Assembly: GCA_934045905.1 (NCBI GenBank)
Contig: OW203769.1
Span: 29,335,910-29,399,909, forward strand
Length of the DNA stretch: 64,000 bases
Source of the DNA: Leuctra nigra
Lineage: Eukaryota > Arthropoda > Insecta > Plecoptera > Leuctridae
Direction of reading: 5' to 3'
In this document: in pieces, positions 10,689-22,219 of the stretch
Layout: the number at the start of each line of letters is the position of its first letter
Numbering within the stretch: the first letter of the stretch is position 1
Program-made: the position numbers and the translations under genes
The notes under the pieces: model-generated
Told to the model about the DNA's origin: nothing
Databases searched by the model: none
Seen by the model: the letters and a program-made list of their open reading frames with translations, nothing else

Positions 10689-11175
10689 TTTTGTTCTTGT
10701 TTTTACAGTGTAGAACAATAATACAGCTGAAGAAGAATTGTAATATTCAATTTATTGAGATAACTCTTAAATACACGCTATTGTGAAACATTAAGCAGAA
10801 TCAATTTGTTTTAAGTGTATTGTATTAACATTGTGAAAACAGTAACAGCATTCGAAGGCAGATAACGTTCAATAGAAAGAGATCTATCGACAGTAAAAAT
10901 GTTTAAATTTCAACCAGCTTTAATGAATAGGAAATTCCTTACTCAAAAGTCCAATGCAATAATCTTTCTTTGGCAGTTAGAAAACAACACGAGATCTGTT
11001 GCTCCGTGCGATACCAAGGCCAGGACCTCTATTCTGTAAACTGTACTCACGTGACAGCTCCACGCCAGCATGAGAATGAGATTATAGTAGATCGACAACA
11101 CGCGGGGAGAAGTTACAGAATCAGACTCATCATAACACTTTCGGAAACTTTTCAGTGAATGTCAACATTTTCATG
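10689..11175. other. No gene recognised
   Basis: A 62-codon frame at 10970-11158 shows no domain. No repeats were recognised. Confidence 0.4.
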
Positions 11176-11950
11176 TTGATTGATTGATATATTTTATTTA
11201 GCAATTTGCTATTTAAGTACACTTCAGTCAGATTACAATGGATACGTTACACAGTAGACATTTTAAAATCAACATTCTTAATAAATAATAATCCTAGTGA
11301 AATTTTTCTTTTACAAACTTAATACATTCAATTCTAAATAATACTTGACTGCTCTCATTTTTAACACTTTTCGGAAGTTCATTGTACAACCTAAAACCAG
11401 AATAAAACAAGGTCTTTTGGTTACTTGTTTTGTTTCTTCTTGCAACAAATAAATTTACGGAACTGTTTCTTGTACTGTACTGATGATTATTACCAACAAA
11501 CTCAATCATATTATTTAAATATGAGGGCATAAGCCCATTAATCATTTTATAAATAAACACTAATACACTTACAGCTACTCTCTGCCTTACAGTCAACAAC
11601 TGTAAAGTGTCCAACATATCCGTTATCTTACTATATCTATTCCATCTTAATATTATCCTCATACTTTTATTTTGTAGTACCTGAAGCTTAGTTAAATCTC
11701 CGTCATTTCTTCCCCATAACATCGTACAGCAATAATCAATATGTGGAGACACAATTGTCTTGTATACTAATAATCTAGTCCATGGTGATAAAAACGATCC
11801 AATTCTTGCAAGAAAACCAACCTTTTGTCTAATTTTACGTGATATATATTGAACATGTTTGGAAAGAGTCAAGTTATGATCAATGATAATTCCAAGATAC
11901 TTGATTTCCTTTACAATCTCCAGCTTCGTATTCATGATAAAAAGAATCAT
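11176..11950 (-). mobile_element. 5'-truncated non-LTR (LINE) retrotransposon
   Basis: On the minus strand the reverse-transcriptase fragment is followed by about 117 bp of 3' UTR. It ends AAATAAAATATATCAATCAA with short CAAT repeats at 11176-11190. Ending in a short tandem repeat rather than long poly(A) is common in CR1-like and related LINEs. All sequence upstream of the RT C-terminal part is missing, as expected from incomplete target-primed reverse transcription. Confidence 0.85.
11294..11950 (-). pseudogene. Reverse transcriptase C-terminal fragment of a LINE
   Basis: The 218-residue frame matches the region after the catalytic core of Jockey/CR1/I-type reverse transcriptases. Residues 15-20 (EIKYLG) and the following IIIDHNLTLSKHV match the conserved KYLGV-D--L-W--H signature. 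Residues 60-80 (LLVYKTIVSPHIDYCCTMLWG, close to the family L-Y--LI-P-L-Y---VWG) and the PSYL block with LYNELP near the C-terminus are also typical. The catalytic YADD box would lie upstream and is absent. An in-frame TGA stands two codons before the first Met, so the frame cannot be extended. The rest of the frame is uninterrupted, which suggests recent insertion. It is not functional alone. The clade is uncertain between CR1/L2-like and Jockey-like. Confidence 0.88.
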
Positions 11951-13409
11951 TCTTCATGATGCAGAACTCTTCTCCGGTAATGAAAGTGTTTTTCAAATTA
12001 TGACGTCATATGCATAACAAAAGTGGGGTGATTTTGGTTTTTCTCCTAAAAATAAAATGCTGCAGGACTTTGATTAAAATATAAGAGGTTCTCTCATTTT
12101 TACAAAATTAAAGAAGGCCATGCCACATATGAAAGACATAATAAATAAGAATGTTGTAATGAGGACTAAAAATTAATTGAAAATGAAGAATTTAGTACTG
12201 ATTTATTTCTAGTAATCAACTACGACATCTCTGATTATGACTAAAGCCACTGCAATGAATGAAAGTGGCGTCTCAGCTGTGGATCAAGCGAGAGGGCCGA
12301 TGTTCTGCGCACGGTCTGTAGAAACTCATGCATAGTTTGTGGGTCGAATGGTTCTCATTTGAATCTCATTTAAATACGCGCGATCGATAACATTGCGTAG
12401 GTCAGGGACGTTATTGTATACATGTATATATTAGCATCTTTATGCCGGATTACAGAGTCAGACGCATATTAAGTAAGAAGAAGAGTCGTTGACCTGTGTA
12501 GACCAAACGCAGGTCAGGGGGGCCGTGTCCGGGCCCCTGGGACCATGTCCGGACCAGTGGGGCCGAGCTGGACCGTGAGCGGGACCCTCGACTGTAGGAC
12601 TTTGCCATTTGTTCACCTCTGTGGGACCATTCAGAACATGGGCCTTACAGAGCTTTCGTAAGTCCCTCACGGCTTGTGAGGCCCGTCCGTATTACATGAT
12701 GATACAGGGGTCCTTTGTGGTCTTGAATGGCTCTTTATAATATAAATACAGATCTGGAATCGCAAAATTCGAAAATTTGAAGAAAAATAATGCTCTGCGG
12801 GGCAACATTTGGGTGGTTATTTGATTCAGATCGTTGATTGTAGATCCATTTTAGAATCACTTTAAATAGTTTTAAAAAAAGTCATGCGGGACAACAAATA
12901 ACAAATGGGGGGCTTCGTCAAAATATCAAAATAAACTAGTCATACTGCGGCTCCCATTATTATCTAATTTATTAATTTTTGAGAAATTGTCTCCTTAACC
13001 AAACAAGGTTTCCGAGCCCTGTGATAGGACTATCAGGCATCTTCCTCCTTTCAATGTACCAGCAGAGAGTGAGGGCTGCTGTTAGGACAAGACTGCTGGA
13101 CCAATAATGTGTACAGAACCTCTGCTCTTCTCTACTTGTGTACAGCACTGATAGGTATTCTTCCTCCCACAATGCAGCTTGGAAATGCAATTCTCATGGA
13201 AATGCATGCATTGCTCTGCCTGGTCTTCTTGCCGATGGATTTCTCGCTATTACAGAGTTTCATATTCTTCATGAATCATGACAGTTGCAACGAGTATTTA
13301 TAAAAGTGGTTGTACAATACAATACCCACTGCAAATATTTACAGAGCGCGACTGGACTTAATTGTCATGATGGAATATTTTTAAAGAAGTTTACGGTGTA
13401 ATGAAATAA
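11951..13409. other. Unassigned stretch with a GC-rich imperfect repeat
   Basis: Most of it shows nothing recognisable. Positions 12505-12600 are unusually GC-rich, with several imperfect copies of a CCGTGTCCGG/CCATGTCCGG word, perhaps a decayed minisatellite. Small frames (64-72 codons at 12458-12670 and 12972-13303) have no domains. Confidence 0.45.
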
Positions 13410-13472
13410 CATGGGGCCCTAAAAGTATCTTGCGGGGGGCCCGAAATATGAAGTTACGCCACTGACATAGGC
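13410..13472. repeat. Dispersed GGGCCC/poly-G repeat, inverted match to 17922-17985
   Basis: GGGGCCCTAAAAGTATCTTG, a short G run, CCCGAAATATGAAGTTACG and CCACTG match the reverse complement of 17922-17985. There the central C run is 23 nt long. The CAGTGG outer end suggests a hAT-like terminal fragment, but I found no partner end or target duplication. Confidence 0.5.
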
Positions 13473-13534
13473 CTGTAATTTTCGTGTTAATTCCTAAAAT
13501 TAGTCATAATATTTTCGGACCCATTGTCCAGATT

Positions 13535-13800
13535 ATTTGACCTGATATTTTCGGGCCTATTTTCCAAATTGTTCCTGACATTTTTGTGCCCATTTTCCAA
13601 ATTATTCCTGACATTTTCGTGCCCATTTTCCAAATTATTTCTGACATTTTCGTGCCCATTTTCCAAATAATTCCTGACATTTTCGTGCCCATTTTTCAAG
13701 TGATTCCTGACATTTTCGTGCCCATTTTCCGCATTATTCCCGACATTTTCGCACCCATTTTCCCCATTATTCCTGCTATATTCGCGCCCATGTCCCAACA
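13535..13800. repeat. 33-bp minisatellite (ATTTTCGTGCCCATTTTCCA)
   Basis: About eight copies of a 33-bp unit (TGACATTTTCGTGCCC, ATTTTCCAAATTATTCC), becoming more diverged toward both edges. A unit divisible by 3 keeps frames open on both strands (11-residue periods with NGHENVRNN-type and VPIFQIIPDIF-type words). These are repeat shadows, not genes. Confidence 0.9.
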
Positions 13801-14236
13801 AGTCCCAACAAGTCCTGCTAGTATCTGGCCCCGCGTCTCGGCCCAACCGACTCGATGTCGAAAGTGAAACTTGGCCCGTGCAATCGTCTCGACATTGTCT
13901 AACTGACGCGATTAGCCCGGGCGAGATAGCCGCTTGCCTAACAGGTTGACCAACTGTCTTGTTAACATCATTAACACACTGACTTTCCCTCCACGCCGCT
14001 TATCAACACAACACACTAACAAGCCTTAGCTTATCGCGAGGTCAGCTGCATGGTGCATGCGCAGTCGAGTCGGAATAGTTACAATAACACAGCCATGCCA
14101 GAGATAACATGGATCAGAACAACTCGTTAATTTACTCATTTAAGCCTAATTATTTACAAATAAAATACTATTCAAATAATCGACACAAAATCGTCCTCAA
14201 TTGCGAACGAAATCTAGTTTTATTTGTAAGACTATA
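13801..14236. other. No gene recognised
   Basis: Unique-looking sequence between the 33-bp array and a SINE. Nothing supportable. Confidence 0.45.
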
Positions 14237-14513
14237 GACTGCAGGTTGTGTGATAACGCTCTGAACTTGTATTCCGGAGGCCCGGGTTCGATTCCCGCGG
14301 CTGTCCTTCCTGACTGGGTTTTTTCGTGGTATTCCCTTAGTCGACAGGAAAATGCTGGGAAGGTAACCTACTAAGAGGCCACGACCGCCTCCTTACCACC
14401 TTCCATCCTTACCTACTCTTCACCATCATCTCCCAATCATTATCATAATTATTCATCCGTCGCCATTAGCCTCGCTGCAGAACAGTGCGACGTTAAGCCC
14501 CAGAGAAAAAAAT
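14237..14513 (+). mobile_element. tRNA-derived SINE, family S1, longest copy
   Basis: The head contains GGCCCGGGTTCGATTCCCG, a perfect pol III B box (GGTTCGATTCC). The body runs TGTCCTTCCTGACTGGG, AATGCTGGGAAGGTAACCTA and GGCCACGACCGCCTCC, then a degenerate TCATCAT/ATCATAAT region. It closes with CGCCATTAGCCTCGCTGCAG and AACAGTGCGACGTTAA plus a short A-rich tail. Other copies lie at 7595, 14690, 17535, 17790, 18275, 42563 and 48912. The A box is not convincing, so this copy is probably inactive or 5'-eroded. The left boundary is approximate. Confidence 0.8.
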
Positions 14514-14689
14514 ACAACTCTGATATATTATGGAATAGTTGTGTTCTGAAACCTGTTTACAAAGAAAATACTCTATTACGTATTCAAATAATCGACACAA
14601 AATCGGCCTCTGATGAATTTGCGAACGAAATATAGTTCTATATCAACATATAATTTCACTAGGCATTTTAAACAATTGATATTTTCAAT

Positions 14690-14840
14690 ACTCGCTCCCT
14701 CGCAATAGGTAGGCAAATGCTGGAAAGGTTTCCTGCTGATCTTATACCTATCCTTCTCCATCATCTCTCAATCATCATAATCATCCTGCGCCATTAGCCT
14801 AGCTGCAGAACAGTGCGACGTTAAACAACCCTAAAATTAA
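14690..14840 (+). mobile_element. SINE family S1, 5'-truncated copy
   Basis: It carries GCAAATGCTGGAAAGGTTTC, then CCATCATCTCTCAATCATCA, and ends GCCATTAGCCTAGCTGCAGA, ACAGTGCGACGTTAA. The tRNA-like head is absent. Confidence 0.75.
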
Positions 14841-15523
14841 ACAATACTTGATTTTAAACCAACGTAACTTGAGGACGTTTTTAAATTACACAATTTAGAT
14901 TTGAACGATTTGAATGGCTTACAGCTTAGACATTAGATGTTGAACGGGAGGGGGGGGGGGGGGGGGGGTCTTGTCCCCAAAGAAAATTTGCTGGTTGAGT
15001 TGTTATGTGACATGGACCATTGTTATGTAGATTACAATTATAGTAAAACAAATTTTCAAGATGCAATTGCTTCTGGAAATCAAGGAAAATAAGTGAATTT
15101 TAAATGAATTGTTCTTGACAGTGAGCGGAACCAAATGTTGGTGCTTGACTGTGATATAATTATTTTCCTGTTTTTCTGTTTGACTTGCTGTTGTAGTCAA
15201 CCCGTTTCAGTGATCTTTTACGTGAACGTGATATATCCTAGCCTTGTGGCAGAGAAGTGTTGGAGTGGCGGCTAGCGAGGCTGCTAGGGAGGCACTGCTG
15301 GAGTAGCGGCTAGCGAGGATGTCGCGACACCAAGGACCGTGTAAGGGGAGACACAATGAGGAAGGAAGATACAAGAGAAGATGCAATGAAAAGATATCTT
15401 CTCTTTCATCTGATTCTCTCATCTTTCAATTGTCGTCGAACCCTTCTCCTATTGGAACACTTGCAATGCATGTGAAATGGACGTTATTCCTTTCAACAAC
15501 TGACAATGTTTAGAAAAGATTTT
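14841..15523. other. No gene; contains a 19-nt poly-G tract
   Basis: The G run is at 14950-14968. Two imperfect AGCGGCTAGCGAGG(A/C)TG words lie at 15268 and 15305. Short frames only. Confidence 0.45.
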
Positions 15524-15690
15524 CCGCCGCGTTGCGTTCTTCTTCTTCTTCTTCTTCTTCTGGTCCTGGGAGGTTATTGTTGCAGCATCCGTTGCCTGGC
15601 CTCGACCCGGACTCGAACCTGGATCTCCTGCCCTGGTGATCATGTCACCGGGGACCGTACTCGGGACACTTTCAACTTTCAACTTTATAT
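15524..15690 (-). mobile_element. tRNA-derived SINE, second family (S2)
   Basis: The minus strand contains GATCCAGGTTCGAGTCCGGG, with B box GGTTCGAGTCC. A body (GAGGCCAGGCAACGGATGCT and on) follows and ends in an AAG microsatellite, seen as CTT repeats at 15538-15560 on the plus strand. The body differs from family S1. Only one copy was seen here. Confidence 0.6.
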
Positions 15691-17120
15691 TCATCCCTAT
15701 TTCATCATACATAATTATATTGGACATGTCAACAAAAATTAAAATCAAACTTATACAAGAATAGGTAGGTATATACTACATACAAATTACGTAACTATTT
15801 GCTTTTAAAAACCGTCAATTGAATAAAAACAATTCGTAATTAATAATTGTTTCAGAAATGTTTTAATAATGTTCAATCTCTCATAGTCTTTAGAATTCAA
15901 TTTATTAAAAAGACTGCTGACACAAACTGCCACTGGGCACTTTATTTAACCTGGTATTATCTATTTTCTATGTAGTGTATTATAAATATATGCTAGTAAA
16001 TGCAAGGAAGAGTGAGTATTTTAAAACTAATAAAAAGGTGTAGTCACCACTATATGTCCTGATAAAACTTACCCCCTATCGCCACTACTTACCAGTACAT
16101 AGACTTAGTATAAAGGTACCTTTAAGTTACCTAATATATTGATATTTGCATACAGAGCAAGACTGGCATTTATCACAACATAACGAGGCGGCATTACATG
16201 AATTTTCCTACGATATACCAGCAGTACACGGATCGAAACTAGCACTGGCCACACAAAATAAAATACCTATAATAATTTCAGAGTTCAGTAAATTTTGATT
16301 TTCATATTTCCAGAAGAACACACTAAATTTGTTTGAGATAAAACCCCTGAAAACTATCGTTTTCCTCGTTTCCAACTTCTGTGAGTGGTTTTCAATCATC
16401 AAATTAAGCATATAGTTTTGTCTCATCTCTGATATTTCTGTCAAGTTTTAATCATCTACGTATTTTTTTCGTGTCAATTTAAAAACAAACTGTTGAATTA
16501 AATTCTGTAAAGAACACAGTTTAAAGGCGAAAATGATCAAACAAAACCACAGTAAACCAAAACCCAACAAATTCTTCGAATCGAGTGAACCACCATAATG
16601 ATGACCCCCATTGAGATTTAACCCCCCCCCCCCCCCCATACACCGTGCATGATTATAACCACAGCTCCAATTTGCATTTGAATTCCACTTTAGAATTTAG
16701 TGCATTTAAACGCGATTTAAACACAAATTTTGGTTGATTTGATCACCTAAATTCTTCAAATTACTGCTATTTTCAATAGTACCACAGCACTTTTGCTTTT
16801 ATGGTATTCATTCGAACCAAATGTTCGGGCCTACCTTGCCCTGGGCCCCACCCGCAACATTGAGGCCTGCCACATGGAGCCTTTTCATGTGTTATTTCTC
16901 TCGCCTTGTAAACGCCTATCGAGCCTGGTAAAGTGCAGTGTTTCGAACTCATGCTCGTAGGAAGATGTTGGGTGTCGTGCGAGTGCGAGCGAGACAACAC
17001 ATCGGCCATCACAGCAGCCAGACAGAGACAGAGAGAGTGTTATGCAAGAGAAACTGGTTCCATTCAACACTGACGAGCCCTGATATCTATACTCTTATTA
17101 GTGCAGTGGAAACCTCTTAA
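15691..17120. other. AT-rich stretch, no gene recognised
   Basis: It contains a 16-nt poly-C tract at 16622-16637. Frames of 60-79 codons in several overlapping phases near 16.2-17.1 kb have no domains. The 16885-17120 part is more GC-rich but still unassigned. Confidence 0.45.
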
Positions 17121-17215
17121 CTTAACACGTTGATGAGCGAGCCTTCGTATTGCATGCGAACGCATATGTGTGTGAAAGTTGCTGCTCTGCAGACCTTGGA
17201 AATAGAGGAAGACAA
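17121..17215 (+). repeat. Solo end of the GTTGATGAGCGAGC terminal-repeat family
   Basis: CACGTTGATGAGCGAGCCTT, CGTATTGCATGCGAACGCAT and GCTGCTCTGCAGACCTTGGA resemble the right end of the element at 40266-41172 (in reverse complement) for about 90 bp. A weaker GCGTTGATAAGCGAGC word occurs at 17533. No inverted partner was found. Confidence 0.6.
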
Positions 17216-17534
17216 CATGCGTCAAAGGAGCAGTGATATGTTTTTAAAATGTCATGGAATACAAGTGCCAATTTTTCAAATACGCAAACATTTTGCTAAA
17301 ACGTCACTAACTCTTGAAGATCATAACAGATATGTCTGAAATTTGTCAAAAACAACTAAAATGGTGGTCCCATTGATCATGGAAAAATTGAAGTTGATCA
17401 GTCAATCTATTCTAGAATTAGTTTATATTTCATTGAAAACCGCTCACATGACATTAGTGGATGTGCAATATTTCAGATCGTTCGGATTGCCAAGAAACAC
17501 AAACTAGAGAAAGTGGCATGAGACATGATAGCAC

Positions 17535-17650
17535 GCGTTGATAAGCGAGCATCTGACCTTCCCATCATTTGCCTCCGGCTGAGGGAAGATCTTCGGGAAT
17601 CGAACCCGGGGCCTTCTGAAGTCCAGAGCCAACTTGCTCGTTCATAATCC
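17535..17650 (-). mobile_element. SINE family S1, head fragment
   Basis: The minus strand reads GCAAGTTGGCTCTGGACTTC, then CCCCGGGTTCGATTCCCG (perfect B box), then CTTCCCTCAGCC and GGCAAATGATGGGAAGG. The 3' part of the SINE is missing. Confidence 0.7.
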
Positions 17651-17789
17651 GTTTAAATTACATAAGAATTACACTTTGTGCTCCAAATGAAAATCTGAGC
17701 AACACAACAGAACTATGGACATCCTTTGAGATCATCTGGCTTCTTATTACTTGAGAAAACATGGACAGGTATTCCGATTCAGGTTCTTT

Positions 17790-17920
17790 CATTGTTTCCC
17801 TCAGTCGAGGGTCAATGATGGGAAGGTTCCCTACGACCGCCTCCCTCCCACCGTCCATCATTACCTATTCCTCATCATCTTCTCTCAATCATCAACATAA
17901 TCATTCAATCTGTGCAGTGG
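17790..17920 (+). mobile_element. SINE family S1, body fragment
   Basis: CCCTCAGTCGAGGGTCAATG, GGGAAGGTTCCCTACGACCG, then CCATCATTACCTATTCCTCA and a degenerate ATCATCA stretch. It lacks both the tRNA-like head and the GACGTTAA tail. Confidence 0.7.
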
Positions 17921-17921
17921 A

Positions 17922-17985
17922 GTAACTTCAGATTTCGGCCCCCCCCCCCCCCCCCCCCCCCGCAGGATGTTTTTAAGGGCCCTTC
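17922..17985. repeat. Poly-C dispersed repeat, inverted match to 13410-13472
   Basis: CAGTGGAGTAACTTCAGATT, TCGG, then 23 C residues, GCAGGATGTTTTTAAGGGCC. The flanking words match 13410-13472 in reverse complement, so the long C run has expanded inside a known repeat. Confidence 0.55.
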
Positions 17986-18049
17986 TACAATTAGTTGCCT
18001 ACCGTAAAAACTTTAATAACATGCATTTTTTGTGTTAATTTTTAAATAA

Positions 18050-18175
18050 TTTGTGTTTTCTTCAATTATTTGGAATCTACTATTTACTACTATTTCCAAT
18101 GTTGACCTTGTATCTGGAACAGAATGTTCTACTCTATGTACACAAATAAATAAATAAATAAATTAATTAATTCAT
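18050..18175 (+). mobile_element. 3' end of a retroelement with (AAAT)n tail
   Basis: ACAGAATGTTCTACTCTATG, TACACAAATAAATAAATAAA. The organisation, a short 3' UTR-like stretch followed by tetranucleotide repeats, parallels 44010-44140. No coding sequence is present, so the assignment is tentative. Confidence 0.4.
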
Positions 18176-18274
18176 ATAGAAACTTGAAACTACTGCTGAT
18201 TATTGATGTATTCATTCAATCCAAATCTCCCCCCCCCCCCCCCCCTGTAACTGCGTGGGACAACATGAAAGTTA

Positions 18275-18365
18275 CGCCCTGCCATCCATCCTTGCCTATT
18301 CTTCATCATCATCTCCCAATCATCATCATAATCATCCGTTGCCCTCCGCCTAGCTGCAGATGTCA
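18275..18365 (+). mobile_element. SINE family S1, 3' body fragment
   Basis: CCATCCATCCTTGCCTATTC, TTCATCATCATCTCCCAATC, then CCGTTGCCCTCCGCCTAGCT and GCAG. It resembles the 3' half of 14237-14513. A 17-nt poly-C tract lies 30 bp upstream (18229-18245). Confidence 0.65.
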
Positions 18366-18846
18366 ACTTCAGTCTGCTAGCGCCATCTCGTCTGCTCGCT
18401 CAACATGTGCTGGGTGTTGGCTGGGACTGTACATTCATTAGTTGACATTATCACTAGGTGTGACGTCATCACTCGACCAGACTACACTGCAATTCACACC
18501 CAAGTCATTCTACAACTCCGACATTCCCGATGCTGATGGAATCCGATTCTGTGCTGTGTTAATCCATGGACCATATGGCCGTGAATCGGTTTCAAGCAGA
18601 ATAGGGCATTTTAAAAATATAGAATAGAGTCCAGGTCGGGCAAAGTTTTCAGACAAATGTTGACTTATTCCTTTTGTAAATTTATGTTCTTCAGTTATTG
18701 TTATTATCTTTTGAAATAGATGCTTCAGAAACTTAACAAGTTTTCGAATAACATTAATCTGTAATTTTTCAAGATCATCCAGATTTAACTTTTACAATTA
18801 TCGAACCTGTTAATTTACTTAGTATAATTTTATCAGTAAACACATG

Positions 18847-18979
18847 CACGCTAAATTTGATTGAGTGGAAATCGCTCAAAAATGAGTTAAATCCACTCAA
18901 AAATGCTACGAAACTGTTCATTTTTTAGTGGATTTTACTTATTTTTTTTAGTGATTTTTACTCAATAAAATTAAGCGTG
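18847..18979. mobile_element. Hairpin MITE
   Basis: CACGCTAAATTTGATTGAGT opens the left arm and TACTCAATAAAATTAAGCGTG closes the right. Pairing continues through CTCAAAAATG/CATTTTTTAG and AAATCCACT/AGTGGATTTT. Nearly all 133 bp form a stem around a loop at about 18905-18918. The arms are diverged at several positions. No coding sequence. Confidence 0.75.
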
Positions 18980-19329
18980 TGAGTCTCCGTGTCAGCAACT
19001 CTCACGCAGCATAGGAAGGAAGACATCCTGGTGAACCACGATCAGTACTGGCAGCCACGTGCGAGGGATTTCACTTGTCGATGCATGATCTGTAAATCAG
19101 TTTGATGGCGCTGTAAACGCTGAACGCACGTCATTGGGAAAGCGGGACAACAATGGCGGGGTTATTGTTGACACAGAGCACAATATCAAGTGGGATTGTT
19201 TATGACGATCTTTGACTTTGTTGCGTTCATCCAAGAAGGCTGAGACAAGGATTATGCAGAAGACTGTGAAATATTCTGACAAGATACTTATAGAACATTT
19301 TTTAACATTTGGCTGTTAACTTTGAATAA
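18980..19329. other. No gene recognised
   Basis: A 61-codon minus frame (19097-19282) has no recognisable features. Confidence 0.4.
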
Positions 19330-19600
19330 TTTTATTTCAAAATATATGTCAACATGTGCAAATTTTATTTTTATTTCAAAATTTCGAAATGATCGGACCA
19401 ATCAATCGGAAGATATTATTCTTAGAATTTGAGCCAATCAACGGAATTCAATAAAATAGGGTCTGCAAATTCCCTTGAGGTAGTCTTAACATGTATGCAA
19501 AATTTCAGCTTGATCGGAGAAAAGGTGTGACCTGTATGTCGCCAACAATTTGAAAAAAAAGTCCGTGCAAAAAGAGTCAAAAGGAGTCGCTCGGTCATTT
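19330..19600 (-). repeat. Dispersed repeat family R1, copy 2 (inverted)
   Basis: Reverse-complement match to 1085-1300: TCGGACCAATCAATCGGAAG, GCTTGATCGGAGAAAAGGTG, TGACCTGTATGTCGCCAACA, CGTGCAAAAAGAGTCAAAA. A compound poly-G tract follows (19690-19718). Confidence 0.6.
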
Positions 19601-19799
19601 ATACGATTCAGACGTTATGTTTCCAGTTTTGGAAATAGAAAAAGCAATAGAAAACCAAACGAAGCTCATCGACAGGATTATGTTACGGTGGGGGGGACGG
19701 GGGGGGGGGGGGGGGGGGCACTCAAAACCCCTTCAATCCGAGACTACAAAATTAAGTTATCTTATTTACAGGTATATTTTTTAATTTAATAATTAAGAT

Positions 19800-20060
19800 A
19801 GCGTAGCGAGTATCACCATTCTTATGGCACCTCTGTGCGTTTTTTTGTTTGCTTGTTTAATTGTTTTTTAGTTGCAGTGCCCAGGTCAAACCGTTCAAGC
19901 AATCGATCTGAAATTTTGAACACATACTTATGTAATCTAAGCGTTCTTGTGCATCGTTTTTGAACAGGGTCCTTATTTTTTAAATTTAAACTAGAACCGT
20001 TTGACCGATCAACTTTGCATCAACTTTGCATCAACTTTGCATCAACTTTGCATGGCCATT
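19800..20060 (+). repeat. Dispersed repeat R2 with an 11-bp microduplication
   Basis: TGCAGTGCCCAGGTCAAACC, GTTCAAGCAATCGATCTGAA, ATTTTGAACACATACTTA resembles 40860-40960 (CTGCACTGCCCAGGTCGAAC and on). At 20015-20055 an 11-bp word, CATCAACTTTG, is repeated four times. Confidence 0.55.
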
Positions 20061-20571
20061 GGGACCAACATTGCCAATTTTCTGACAAATATGTCGTTAC
20101 ACTGGTACAACGCACATCTTCCTCTCTACGTCACGATTGCTGACCTATGACGTGGGAACTTATAAATCAAGTCAGTGACAGCTGCATTCTTACATCATGC
20201 AATATCATTGCAATACCTTCATAATACACCTTTTTATAGCAGATTACACGATATTGAAAGCAATATCATTAGTTTCATTGCGAATCATTGGAGATCTGTG
20301 CTTTGTGCTACGACAATAGAAGGCCTATTGAATAAGTGACATGAATCTAGGAGTTGAGTAGTGTAACTGTGTCTTGTTCTGAGGCAGTATTAGATATTAT
20401 ACAGTGTCGCCATCTGTGACCAAGTAGCATGTACTGCAGTTAGTTTCTCTGCCGTCTCAACAAACAAACAAACAAACAAACAACACACACTTTATGTTGT
20501 TCATTCGGTCTTAACAGAACAAAGTTTCAAATCAATTTTAACATATTTAGGATATTGTTTTTAATGATTCA

Positions 20572-20723
20572 TGATTATTATTGAAACTATTCAAATTTTT
20601 GGGATATTGCGTAATGTTTCATATAGAATTATTTATTTCTGTAAACATCTTCCCAAAACTTATTCCAATATCCCAAATCCCAATATCCCTATATCCCAAA
20701 ACTTTGAATTGTTTTAATAATGA
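20572..20723. repeat. Imperfect inverted repeat (stem about 35 bp)
   Basis: TTATTATTGAAACTATTCAA, ATTTTTGGGATATT pairs with TATATCCCAAAACTTTGAAT, TGTTTTAATAATGA. The loop region contains more AATATCCC/CAATATCCC words. Possibly a small hairpin MITE. Confidence 0.6.
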
Positions 20724-22219
20724 AAATAATATTTTCCTAAATGAAATTCTTCAAATATAATATTCATTTTACTCCATATTCTTCAAATTAGTTGTCAGGT
20801 TCTGTAATGATTTCCAGCAAGATTCGTCTCTTAGTTTCACCGGCAAATTGTTGTATACTCTGCTTTACTGATGGATAACCGGAAAGAAAACCCGTGATCA
20901 AGGATGTCCAAACATGTCCACAGCTCTTGTCAACGCTTTCCTGTAATTATCAACCTCGTCCTGGGCCGTGCGTCATTAATACCAACCTTGGCAAGGTGAA
21001 GGCAACTGTGTTGGCGCGAAACATTAACATAAATCTTAATTAAGTTAATTAACAAGTCAGACCGTCGTGACCGGTTCATTAACGAGACTTATTTTCAACT
21101 ATCGCAGCGGCCATCTTGGTTTACTGGACATGCACGTCACTTGCCAGCAGTTTATTGTGTCTACATGATGGCCGGATACAATGTTCTTCATGGATTCAAA
21201 GTCAACTATAGTAAGTAGTCCAGTCAAATCAGGATTAAAAATGTCAAATCTCAAAACAAATTGTAAAATTCTCCTCAGAAATACGCCCTCTACAACATAT
21301 CCAAAATCCGTTAAAATCCGTGCACCGGAAGTACTTTTTATCACTTTTAAGTTAATTTTTAAAAATAATTTCATGTAACTCCGATTTTGACGAAATTTAA
21401 CAGAATGGTTCACCATCATAAACGAACGCAAATGGCTTTTTGAATATTTTTCTCTGCCCCATCGTTCTGGAAATATGGACCTCGCAAAACGTCAAATTGC
21501 ACTCCAAGTGACCTAAATTTACTCATGACTGTATGACTTTTTCGTTGTCTATGCTTTTGACTGGAAAAGTGTAAGTGTACTTTTTGTTTCATTGGAATCA
21601 AAAGCTAATATATGCATGCCTTCAACATGTTTTAAATACACGAATCATTCACTGCTCCAACTCGAGCTTTGCTTTGCGCGTCTTGGTCTATCTCACACTA
21701 TAGCTCGGCGCGTCTTGGCCTGTCTCACACCATAGCTCGGCACTCTTTAGCCTGGAGCGCATTCTACATCCAGGAGCCAGCACTGGTCCCTGAGGAACGC
21801 CACGTCTCGTCCCGCTACTATATTCCCTATTCAAGGCACGTACTTGACGAGGAAAAATTGCTCCCCCCTCCCTCCTTGCCCCCCGCCCCGCACTTGTCTG
21901 GGCCGTGATGGGGGGGGGGGGGGGGGCATGCTGGGGGTATTGGAAGTTAAAGATTTTTTTTACTCTCCCAACTGAGACGAGGGTTTTGCTCCTCTCGAGT
22001 CTTCAATTGAACCGACCGATCTGAAAATAAAATCCTGGAAGATTCACTCTTAGATGTTGGCGTCATTCCCAAAAAGAGTTCCAGAGTTCAAGCGAATTCC
22101 AGGAGAGCGAGTTCAGCGAGTTCCGGGGGAGAGTTCCACCACAGAGTTCCATCAGAGAGTTCCAGCGAGTTCCAAGTGTCCCAGATTGTTGTTCCAACAT
22201 AATGTTCTAGGCATTACAA
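20724..22219. other. No gene recognised; poly-G tract and short repeats
   Basis: It includes two imperfect copies of a word of about 30 bp (CGTCTTGGTCTATCTCACAC and on, 21678-21735), a 17-nt poly-G tract at 21910-21926, and a degenerate AGAGTTCCA-type cluster at 22075-22165. The frames at 21099-21431 and 21669-21908 show no domains. Confidence 0.45.

Noticed and set aside
13487..13867. 119-codon minus frame rich in Asn/Glu repeats and a 93-codon plus frame
   Set aside because: Both strands of one 33-bp array are open; no sign of real coding.
15449..15748. 99-codon minus frame with a lysine run
   Set aside because: It is a translation of SINE S2 and its AAG microsatellite.
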